A DNA stretch of 7,230 bases from Candidatus Sumerlaeota bacterium (GTDB taxonomy: Bacteria; Sumerlaeota; Sumerlaeia; SLMS01): the NCBI GenBank assembly GCA_020850785.1, contig JADZDZ010000186.1, positions 1 to 7,230 of the forward strand, given 5' to 3'. The translations under genes and the position numbers were made by a program. Numbering within the stretch: position 1 is the stretch's first letter; every line of letters begins with the position of its first letter. The notes under the pieces are model-generated. The model ran no database searches and had not been told where the DNA came from. It worked only from the letters and a program-made list of their open reading frames with translations. This document shows, piece by piece, positions 1-6,040 of the stretch.

Positions 1-61
1 CGGCGCTGCCGCCAAGGAGGCCGAGGCCGACAATCGTCACTGTCCCAAACATTTGCTTCAT
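1..61 (-). CDS. tyrA: Prephenate dehydrogenase (TyrA family), N-terminal fragment cut by window edge
   Basis: Only the first 20 codons are present; the gene runs off the left edge. The visible protein starts MKQMFGTVTIVGLGLLGGSA. The VGLGLLGGS stretch is the dinucleotide-binding GxGxxG turn in the form typical of TyrA-type prephenate/arogenate dehydrogenases, which oxidatively decarboxylate prephenate to 4-hydroxyphenylpyruvate in tyrosine synthesis. The ATG at 61-59 overlaps the upstream lipoprotein stop as ATGA and has GAGG/GAGGG purine runs 4 to 10 nt upstream. A second in-frame ATG at 52-50 is possible but has no comparable ribosome-binding site. The overlap implies translational coupling to the lipoprotein gene. 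The family call rests on one short motif; another Rossmann-fold dehydrogenase cannot be fully excluded. Confidence 0.7.
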   Translation of the reverse strand, partial: MKQMFGTVTIVGLGLLGGSA

Positions 62-1044
62 CGCGCCCTCGCCTCGATCTGTCCGCCATACTCCAGCAGG
101 GCGTCAAGTTCATGGCGCGCAACAAGGCGTTCCCGGCGTCCGTCCGCCTGCGAAATGCGATAGAGCAGGTCCACGGCCGCGTCGTAGTGCGTCTTGAAAC
201 GATCGAGCGAGAAGCCGCTAAGTTCAGGCTGGCGCAGGCGGACCTCCTCCTCTGCAAGTTCACGATGATAGTGCGCAAGGCGGAGCGCGTGTTCCAGCGA
301 GCGCGCGCTTTCCTTGTTGTTCGCAATCAAATCCTCCAACGCCTTCTGCGCCTGCTGCTCCCCATCAACGAGGAGATAACGATTCGCGATCATCAGTTCC
401 GCGCGCCGCAGCTCCGCGCTCTCCGACTCGCGCAGCGCAAGCGACTGATACAGCGCGTCCTGAAACGAACGCGACAATTGGCGGTATTCAGTGGATTGTG
501 AGCCGAGGAAGTTGATCGTCTCCTCCAGGTTGGCGCCCGCAGGGGGCGCACCACCCGCGACGATCAATCTGCCAAGCGCATCCACGCGCCGCAGGCAATC
601 CTCCTTCAACTCGGTGTCATACTGCGCGGATTCGCGGTAGTTGCGCTGCGCGCTTTCATACTCTCCCAGTAACTCCAGCGCGCGCCCCTTGTATGCGAGC
701 ACCTCCGGCGTCAGGCGCCCCGGATGCAGCGCCTCGTAGTTCGCAAGGCGCACCAAGGTTGAGCGCGCGATGGACTGGCCCGTCAGGTCGCGACCCACTT
801 CATCGCGATAGGGATCAAGCGATGACAGCAGTCCGAACTCCGCCGCAATCGACAGGACATTTTCGTGGGGCGAATAGGCTTCAAAACGGTGGCGCGACTG
901 ACAGGCGGTCAGCGTGGCGAGCAGCAGAACGAGTGCGGGAAGCGCCTTCGCTATCGGGAGCCGAACTCTGTTAGCGGACTGCGGCAGAATGAATCCCTTA
1001 TCTTGATTCGATTTCCGAAATCCAAGTCTGCACCTGCGGCGCAT
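58..1044 (-). CDS. Putative TPR-like lipoprotein
   Basis: The likely mature protein is about 280 residues and almost entirely helical. It begins at the cysteine of a clear lipobox: a basic stretch (NRVRLPIAK), a hydrophobic core (ALPALVLLLATLTA), then Cys, giving LTAC, so export and lipidation are expected. One helix pair reads like a TPR unit (VLAYKGRALELLGEYESAQR and onward); the rest is charged helix with no catalytic motif I recognise. The start is uncertain. The ATG at 1044-1042 overlaps the upstream TPR gene by 47 nt and leaves a 33-residue n-region. The alternative is a CTG at 987-985 with AAGGGA 6 nt upstream, 10 nt after the previous stop, which gives a normal-length signal peptide and 309 residues. 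No GTG or TTG lies between. I list the ATG as the conventional choice. It sits between an exported TPR gene and tyrA; a shared scaffold role with the former is inference. Confidence 0.75.
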   Translation of the reverse strand: MRRRCRLGFRKSNQDKGFILPQSANRVRLPIAKALPALVLLLATLTACQSRHRFEAYSPHENVLSIAAEFGLLSSLDPYRDEVGRDLTGQSIARSTLVRLANYEALHPGRLTPEVLAYKGRALELLGEYESAQRNYRESAQYDTELKEDCLRRVDALGRLIVAGGAPPAGANLEETINFLGSQSTEYRQLSRSFQDALYQSLALRESESAELRRAELMIANRYLLVDGEQQAQKALEDLIANNKESARSLEHALRLAHYHRELAEEEVRLRQPELSGFSLDRFKTHYDAAVDLLYRISQADGRRERLVARHELDALLEYGGQIEARAR

Positions 1045-2899
1045 TTGCGCCGCCCAGCTTGATGTAGTCCCGGTAGTTTGTGACGGCTTTGGCAAAGTAG
1101 TCCTTCTCATTCGGCACGTCGGCCTGCGCCATTTGTTGCTGGTAGAGGATGCCCAACTCCAGCGCAAACTGCGCATTCTCCGATGCCAGCGACCGCGCCT
1201 TGATCAAGTTTTCCTCGGCGACCTTCAAGTCCTCGATTCGCTTGGAGGAGGCAAACTTTTTCCGATAGGCCATTCCGATGCTGTAGTACGCTTGGGAGTA
1301 ATCCGGGAGCACATCAAGCGCCGCGCGGAAGTCATTGTTGGCGGTTCCCGGCCCCGTCGTCAGCAGCGCCAGTTCGCCGCGAGCAATCAAGGCGTCCGCG
1401 TGCAGTTCCTTCAGCTCATCGCGCTCCTTCACGTCCGCCTTGGCAATCAGGTCCAGCACCTGCGTGAAGAAGAGACTCGCTTCCTCAAGGTTGTTTTCGT
1501 CGCGAAGAATGCGGCCCATTTCCAGGTTCGCCTCGCGGTTTTCGGGAAGGCGATCAAGCACCGCCTGCACCGCCTCGCGCGCCTTTTGCAATTCCCCCTT
1601 CTGGCGGTAGGCACGCCCCAGCCCGATCGATGCGCGGGGGAGGTCAGGATCGATCTCCACGCCCTTGAAGTAGTAGCCTTCCGCCCCTTCGTAGTCATCG
1701 CGCTGCAGCGCATAATCGCCCAGTTCGCAAACCGCCTCGTAGTTGGTGGGGAAGTATTCCGTTTCCTTCATCAGCATGTCGCGGGCGGAGAGAATTTCCC
1801 CCTTGGACATGTAATTCTGGGCCATGTTGTAGTAGAGGTTGCGTGTGCGGGGGTTCTTTTCCACAACGCGCTGGAATGCCGCGTGGGATTCATCGTAGCG
1901 CTGCAGGCGGCGCAGCAGGGTCCCCTTCAGCATCAGCAGGTCGGCTGTTTCTCGCACCGCCAGCGCCTTGTCGACGATTTCGAGCGCCTTGTGATTGTCC
2001 GACCCCAGAAGCGGTTCCGCCGCGCGCCGCGAAACATCCGTGATGGCATCCACAATGCGCGAACTCACGGAAGGATTCAGTTTGTACGCACCCTGATAGG
2101 CTTCCGCCGCGTCCACCATCTTTGATTGCTGGCGAAGGATTTCACCCTTCTGCCAGAGGATGTGCGCCTTTTCCTGATCGCTCAGCTTCGCATCATTCAG
2201 CGCCAGCGCCATGTCGTAGTTCTTCAGCGCATCATTCCAAGTGATGCTGGCTTGTGAATAGATGTCGGCAAGCTCCACGAAGCTTGTGGCGCGCTTCGGA
2301 TCGAGCGAAATCACCGTGTTCAATTCCTGAATGGCAAGCTCGTTGCGGACCTTGTCGCGATGTTCTGCCACGCGCTTCAGGTGAAAATCGCACAGAATGG
2401 AAATGATCTCCGCGCGGGCGGGGCTTTCCTCCGGCAGCGTCTTCATCAGTTGTTCAACCTGCTTGATCGCCTCCGACTCCTCGCCACGTGCGGCGGCGCT
2501 GCGTGCCGCTTTCAGCAGGTCCGCATACTTTGCCAGTTCAATCTCCGCCTGACGCTTGTCCAGCAACTGCGTGATCGGGTCGGTGTCCTGCGGCCGCGCG
2601 CCGGCCTCCTTGGCCTGATTGATGAAATCGCGCGCGGCACGGTAGTCGTTTCGCTTCAGCGCATCATTCGCCTGCAAAATGAAATTTGATCCGGGCACTC
2701 CGGCTTCGATGGACTTCACCCGCGATCGCGGAAGCGCCAGCGTCTGGTTGATCGTCTTGACCGTCACCGTCCGGTCATTCTGCTCAATGATCTGGCCTTC
2801 GAGGATGTCGCCACTCGTCAGGGTGATCTTTTCCGCCGACAGGACGGAACAGAGGGAGAGCATCAGGGCCAGAGTGAGGGATTTGCGGGGGGAAAGCAT
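998..2899 (-). CDS. Exported TPR-repeat protein with N-terminal beta domain
   Basis: The protein has 633 residues from the ATG at 2899-2897. Residues 1-22 form a Sec signal peptide (basic MLSPRK, hydrophobic core, cleavage probably after LSA). Residues 23-66 (beginning EKITLTSGDILEGQIIEQ) form a short beta-rich segment resembling the SH3/Sm-like modules found before TPRs in exported proteins. About ten TPR-like helix pairs follow, clearest at about 203-236, 247-276, 320-350, 354-385, 388-419, 422-452, 457-487, 498-531, 536-570 and 577-610; several end with the usual Pro (LNP, KNP, IDP, LPE). No catalytic motif is visible, so it is probably a periplasmic or envelope scaffold for protein-protein contacts. 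The reading frame is open upstream to 2962, but the earlier start would hide the signal peptide and lie upstream of the predicted transcription start. There is no good Shine-Dalgarno: AGGAG lies 20 nt upstream, too far. It leads an operon with the lipoprotein and tyrA. Confidence 0.85.
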   Translation of the reverse strand: MLSPRKSLTLALMLSLCSVLSAEKITLTSGDILEGQIIEQNDRTVTVKTINQTLALPRSRVKSIEAGVPGSNFILQANDALKRNDYRAARDFINQAKEAGARPQDTDPITQLLDKRQAEIELAKYADLLKAARSAAARGEESEAIKQVEQLMKTLPEESPARAEIISILCDFHLKRVAEHRDKVRNELAIQELNTVISLDPKRATSFVELADIYSQASITWNDALKNYDMALALNDAKLSDQEKAHILWQKGEILRQQSKMVDAAEAYQGAYKLNPSVSSRIVDAITDVSRRAAEPLLGSDNHKALEIVDKALAVRETADLLMLKGTLLRRLQRYDESHAAFQRVVEKNPRTRNLYYNMAQNYMSKGEILSARDMLMKETEYFPTNYEAVCELGDYALQRDDYEGAEGYYFKGVEIDPDLPRASIGLGRAYRQKGELQKAREAVQAVLDRLPENREANLEMGRILRDENNLEEASLFFTQVLDLIAKADVKERDELKELHADALIARGELALLTTGPGTANNDFRAALDVLPDYSQAYYSIGMAYRKKFASSKRIEDLKVAEENLIKARSLASENAQFALELGILYQQQMAQADVPNEKDYFAKAVTNYRDYIKLGGANAPQVQTWISEIESR

Positions 2900-2920
2900 C
2901 GTGGGGGGCGTCCAGGAATC

Positions 2921-2948
2921 TCCTGAATGAGGGGCACCAAATTCAGGA
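2921..2948 (-). promoter_or_regulatory. Inverted repeat at the predicted transcription start of the TPR operon
   Basis: Perfect 8-bp arms TCCTGAAT (2921-2928) and ATTCAGGA (2941-2948) flank a 12-nt spacer. The outer arm abuts the predicted -10 box and the repeat covers the predicted start site. It could be a repressor operator or a 5'-UTR stem-loop. On the minus strand the AGGAG-containing arm would be paired in the RNA. A third related half, TCCAGGAA, lies at 2911-2918. Confidence 0.35.
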
Positions 2949-2978
2949 AGTATGCGCCCCAAAAGGCAGGACTGTCAA
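2949..2978 (-). promoter_or_regulatory. Sigma70-like promoter for the TPR-lipoprotein-tyrA operon
   Basis: Read on the minus strand, a perfect TTGACA (2978-2973) is followed after 18 nt by CATACT (2954-2949), which matches TATAAT at four of six positions. Transcription would start near 2942, about 43 nt before the ATG at 2899. This also argues against the longer reading frame opening at 2962. The call is from consensus matching only. Confidence 0.55.
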
Positions 2979-3104
2979 CTCTGGAGGGAAGATTGGTTGC
3001 GCGCTGCAAGCCCGCAAACCTTTCAAAATGCAATGATTCCCGGAGTGCTCAGAACAGCACCATGCCATCCTCCACGCCTTTCGCGCAGGAGGAGGGTGAT
3101 GAAT

Positions 3105-3135
3105 GGGTTCGGGGGCCGCTCAAGCCCCCGAACCC
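3105..3135 (-). terminator. Hairpin downstream of argG, probable terminator lacking a U-tract
   Basis: A perfect 12-bp stem, GGGTTCGGGGGC (3105-3116) with GCCCCCGAACCC (3124-3135), closes a 7-nt loop. It begins 10 nt past the argG stop codon. On the minus strand it is followed by ATTCATCACC rather than a run of T, so it is not a textbook intrinsic terminator. It may instead be an end-protecting hairpin or act with Rho. Its position between argG and the next promoter supports separate transcription units. Confidence 0.6.
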
Positions 3136-3145
3136 GGATGGTCAA

Positions 3146-4381
3146 TCAATCAACTTTCAGTGTCTTCTTCCATTCCGCGTGCTCCGCCTGAACGCGAATG
3201 GGAAGGCCCTGAATGCGGAGGAAGCCCGTGCTGTCATCCTGATTGAAGCTGCCCCCCTTTTCCATGGTGGCGATGGCCTCGTCGTAGAGCGAGTAGGGTG
3301 ACTTGCGCGACGTCGGGGTTACGTTCCCCTTGTACAGTTTCAGCGTCACGTCGCCCGTCACGTTCTTCTGCGCTTCGCGGATGAACGCCAGCAGCGAATC
3401 CATCTTCCGGCAGTACCAGAAGCCGTAGTAGACGAGTTCTGCAACTTCCGGCGCGAGGCGGTCGCGCAGGTGCATCAATTCGCGGTCCATCGTCAGTTGT
3501 TCCAGCGCGCGATGGGCGTTGTAGAGCACCGTCATGCCGGGCGCCTCGTACACGCCGCGGCTCTTCATGCCGACGAAGCGGTTCTCCACCATGTCCAGCA
3601 GCCCCACGCCGTTGCGGCCACCGATGTCATTGAGCGTCCTGATCATGTCGTGCGCGGAGGCGTACTTCTTTCCATTCACGGCAACGGGAACGCCGTTCTC
3701 GAATGACACCGTCACGTTTTCCGGTTTGTCCGGCGCCTGCTCCGGGCGGACGCACATGGTGAATTCGGGAATGCTGATGCCTTCGATGCCGGGGTCTTCC
3801 AGCACGCCCGCTTCGTAGCTGATGTGGAGGCAGTTTTCGTCGGAGCTGTAGGGTTTCGCGACGGAGGCCTTGATGGGAATGCCGTGCTTGTTCGCATAGG
3901 CGATCATCTCCGTGCGGCCGGGGAACTTCGCGCGGTACTTCGGATCGCGCCACGGGGCGATGATCCTGATGTTCGGCCACAGCGCCTCCGCCGTCAGTTG
4001 GAAGCGGCACTGGTCATTTCCCTTTCCTGTGGCACCGTGGGCGAAATGATCCGCACCGACCTTCGCCGCGACTTCCAAGCACCCCTTTGCTATGACGGGG
4101 CGGGCGATGGATGTTCCCATCAGGTAAACGCTTTCGTACTTTGCGTCCCACATCAGCGTCGGGAAGGCGTAATCGCGGCACAGTTCCTCCTGTTTGTTGA
4201 TGTTGTGGAAGCTTGCGGCGCCGCACATCTTTGCCTTCGCCTCCACCTCCTTCATATCATCACAGGGCTGGCCGACATCCACATACACGGCGTGGACGGT
4301 GTGCTTCTCCTCCTCGATCAGATACTTGAGAATGACCGACGTATCCAATCCACCAGAGTAAGCGAGAACGACATTTGCCAT
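3146..4381 (-). CDS. argG: Argininosuccinate synthase
   Basis: This 411-residue protein is close to the usual ~400-residue family length. It catalyses ATP-dependent condensation of citrulline with aspartate to argininosuccinate, the penultimate step of arginine synthesis, in the cytoplasm. Hallmarks in order: the N-type ATP pyrophosphatase loop AYSGGLDTS (residues 7-15), GTSIARPVIAK (89-99), HGATGKGNDQCRFQ (115-128) and YSSDENCLHISYEAG (178-192), with a complete C-terminal oligomerisation region. The start MANVVLAYSGG is typical of the family, and AAGGA lies 10 nt upstream of the ATG. It stands alone: no other arg gene is in view, a hairpin follows it, and a response regulator gene diverges from its 5' side. 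Nothing looks truncated or degenerate. Confidence 0.97.
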   Translation of the reverse strand: MANVVLAYSGGLDTSVILKYLIEEEKHTVHAVYVDVGQPCDDMKEVEAKAKMCGAASFHNINKQEELCRDYAFPTLMWDAKYESVYLMGTSIARPVIAKGCLEVAAKVGADHFAHGATGKGNDQCRFQLTAEALWPNIRIIAPWRDPKYRAKFPGRTEMIAYANKHGIPIKASVAKPYSSDENCLHISYEAGVLEDPGIEGISIPEFTMCVRPEQAPDKPENVTVSFENGVPVAVNGKKYASAHDMIRTLNDIGGRNGVGLLDMVENRFVGMKSRGVYEAPGMTVLYNAHRALEQLTMDRELMHLRDRLAPEVAELVYYGFWYCRKMDSLLAFIREAQKNVTGDVTLKLYKGNVTPTSRKSPYSLYDEAIATMEKGGSFNQDDSTGFLRIQGLPIRVQAEHAEWKKTLKVD

Positions 4382-4495
4382 CGACGGAAAATCCTTTTCA
4401 GAGGGGGAGAAGCGCCGCTGCGGGCGCGAATGCGCGGCACTTCACGGCAGGCGGGCGTGGGGGTCAAGGGGAGGGGGCGCCGGAGGCGATTGACA

Positions 4496-4515
4496 CTTGC
4501 GCCAAATTGCGCAAG
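4496..4515. promoter_or_regulatory. Perfect inverted repeat in the argG/response regulator divergent spacer
   Basis: Arms CTTGCGC (4496-4502) and GCGCAAG (4509-4515) flank a 6-bp AT-rich centre, CAAATT. This is the size and shape of a dimeric repressor or activator site. It directly follows a TTGACA hexamer on the plus strand (4490-4495), so it occupies the position of a promoter spacer and -10 region. I cannot find a convincing -10 there, so the promoter itself is not called. It lies 37 bp before the response regulator ATG and 115 bp from the argG start. The protein that would bind is unknown. Confidence 0.45.
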
Positions 4516-4551
4516 CTGGAACGGTAATTTTCACCGTCAGGAACCCTTCCC

Positions 4552-5121
4552 ATGACCGCCACAGAACAGCGCCATCGCATTCTTGCCCTTGATGATAATG
4601 CCGATATTCTGGACCTGATCCAGATGACCCTGAGCACCAAGTATGATGTGGTGACGCTGCGCGATGCGGTCAGCATTTACGAGGTCATGGATGCTTTCGA
4701 GCCGGACCTGCTGATTCTGGACGTGATGATGCCGAAGGTGAACGGCTATCAACTCACGGAAATGCTGCGCAAGAATGCGGCGACGAAGGACCTGCCCATC
4801 ATCATCCTTTCCGCCAAGGCCAGCCAGGGGGAGATCAAGCACGGCTACAAGCTGGGCGCGACGCTCTACCTGACGAAACCTTTCGAGCCGGAACGCCTTC
4901 TCAAGAATGTGGAAACCCAATTCCGCGTGCAGCCGCCCGGCCGCGCGAAGGCCCAGCAACTGCACGAGGTCGCCGAGGCGCTGGAGAACACCAGCAGCTT
5001 CCGCAAGGGCCTCATCCGGTTGTCCGATAACATTGAAAAGAAGGATCACACCATTGATCCACGCCGGAAGATGGAGGAGAAGCTGATGGAGGAGGAAAAA
5101 CGTCTTAAGAAGTTCAGTTGA
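4552..5121 (+). CDS. Stand-alone response regulator (CheY-like receiver, no DNA-binding domain)
   Basis: The protein has 189 residues. Residues 8-125 form a receiver domain with every phosphotransfer residue in place: acidic pair D14/D15, phosphoacceptor D57 in LLILDVMMPKVNGYQL, switch S87, and K109 in the TKPF motif. Residues 126-189 are a linker and a highly charged helical tail rich in Glu and Lys; there is no helix-turn-helix, GGDEF, EAL or kinase domain, so output is probably by protein contact. No histidine kinase lies nearby, making it an orphan. AGGAA sits 8 nt upstream of the ATG. The neighbouring argG is divergent and the aldolase gene convergent, so no operon partner is implied. 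A short ACGGT/ACCGT inverted repeat (4521-4537) lies in its leader. Confidence 0.9.
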   Translation: MTATEQRHRILALDDNADILDLIQMTLSTKYDVVTLRDAVSIYEVMDAFEPDLLILDVMMPKVNGYQLTEMLRKNAATKDLPIIILSAKASQGEIKHGYKLGATLYLTKPFEPERLLKNVETQFRVQPPGRAKAQQLHEVAEALENTSSFRKGLIRLSDNIEKKDHTIDPRRKMEEKLMEEEKRLKKFS

Positions 5122-5170
5122 AGCCTGAACCGTCGTTCATGCGGGATATCCACCGCAACAAGTCATCGCA

Positions 5171-6040
5171 TCATTTTTTCGCGAGTCTTCTCAACACTTC
5201 ATCCACAATCATTCGTGCATCGCTGTCCAAGGCGGAAAGTCCCGCCGGATGCTTTGCTGCGCCGGCAAATGGCGACGTTCCACTCAGTTTTGGCGCGTCT
5301 GTGATCGGCCCCGGATGGGGAACAAAGCGATTGGGGAACGGCCTCGGCCGCGATGGCCTAGCCGCGCCGGGGGCACAGAAATCCACTCCGCGGGGATCGG
5401 GAACGCCAAGTTTTTCCTTCACGCGAAGCAACTCCATCATCCCCGCGTGGTCGATCCGGTTCCAGTCGCCCGCCTGCGCTGCCAGCAGCAGGATGCGGCA
5501 GTACTGATCAAGCGTCTCCATCTTGTAGTACGCGTCATAGGGATCGAGCCCCACAGTCACCGCGCCGTGATTGGTGAGCAGGAACGCGTCGTGATTTTCC
5601 ACCCACGGCGCGATGCTGTGCGCGAACTCCCACGTTCCCGTCGTCGCGTAGGGGACCAGCGGAATCTCGCCGAGGAACAACTCGATTTCCGGTAGCACGC
5701 ACTTCGGCAGTTCCTGCCGCGTCACCGCAAACGCCGTTGCGTGCGGAGGATGCACATGCACGACGGAATACACGTCGGGGCGGCGTTGGTAGATGAACAG
5801 ATGAATCTTAATCTCGCTCGTCGCCTTGCGCGAGCCGCCGATCTGATTCCCCTGCAAGTCAACAATGACCATGTCCTCCGGCTTCATGAAGCCCTTGGAG
5901 ATCATCGTCGGCGTGCATAGCACCGCATTCTCCGCGATGCGGAAGGAAAAATTCCCGTCGTTGGAGGCGACATAGTTCTTCTGCCAGACGCGCCGGCCAA
6001 CCTCGCACAGTGCCCCGCGAAGCTCGTCGTCGGCGATCAT
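5171..6040 (-). CDS. Class II (zinc) aldolase, fuculose/rhamnulose-phosphate type, with microcompartment-targeting-like C-terminal tail
   Basis: The protein has 289 residues. Residues 1-215 form an AraD/FucA-type aldolase domain. Acid/base E76, zinc ligands H95 and H97 (VVHVHPPHA) and H158 (LLTNHGAV) are all offset by +3 from the known E. coli FucA residues E73, H92, H94 and H155, so the active site looks complete. SNDGN (26-30) and TSE (74-76) fit the phosphate-binding loops. The family splits sugar phosphates such as L-fuculose-1-phosphate into DHAP and lactaldehyde; the exact substrate cannot be read here. FucA-like enzymes stop near residue 215. This one continues with a Pro/Ala/Gly-rich linker (about 223-270) and an amphipathic helix (LDSDARMIVDEVLRRLAKK, 271-289), as in microcompartment cargo. 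The ATG overlaps the upstream PHP gene stop as TGATG and lacks a Shine-Dalgarno, implying translational coupling. Confidence 0.92.
   Translation of the reverse strand: MIADDELRGALCEVGRRVWQKNYVASNDGNFSFRIAENAVLCTPTMISKGFMKPEDMVIVDLQGNQIGGSRKATSEIKIHLFIYQRRPDVYSVVHVHPPHATAFAVTRQELPKCVLPEIELFLGEIPLVPYATTGTWEFAHSIAPWVENHDAFLLTNHGAVTVGLDPYDAYYKMETLDQYCRILLLAAQAGDWNRIDHAGMMELLRVKEKLGVPDPRGVDFCAPGAARPSRPRPFPNRFVPHPGPITDAPKLSGTSPFAGAAKHPAGLSALDSDARMIVDEVLRRLAKK

Noticed and set aside
112..501. 129-codon plus-strand open frame opposite the lipoprotein
   Set aside because: It is a shadow of the lipoprotein gene: Arg-rich, no motif and no ribosome-binding site evidence.
1133..2125. 330-codon open frame on the plus strand, antisense to the TPR gene
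   Set aside because: It lies wholly inside a well-supported TPR gene. Its product is Arg/His/Val/Leu-rich, as expected from reading GC-rich coding DNA backwards, and it has no recognisable domain.
2927..3301. Plus-strand open frames across the argG-TPR gap
   Set aside because: They run through the hairpin and into the argG 3' end, with no recognisable product. I see no small gene on either strand in this gap.
4412..4427. GCGCC/GGCGC stem in the argG leader as an attenuator or riboswitch
   Set aside because: It is only 5 bp in very GC-rich sequence, with no T-run and no alternative pairing that I could find.
3824..4555. 243-codon plus-strand frame antisense to argG, running into the response regulator start
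   Set aside because: argG is certain on the other strand. The translated product has no domain, and the intergenic part reads as low-complexity Arg/Gly sequence.
4537..5049. 170-codon minus-strand frame opposite the response regulator
   Set aside because: The plus strand encodes a complete receiver domain with all key residues; the opposite frame is a mirror of its codon bias.
5138..5158. TGCGG/CCGCA stem between the convergent response regulator and aldolase genes as a bidirectional terminator
   Set aside because: The stem is only 5 bp with an 8-nt loop and no flanking T- or A-run; too weak to call.
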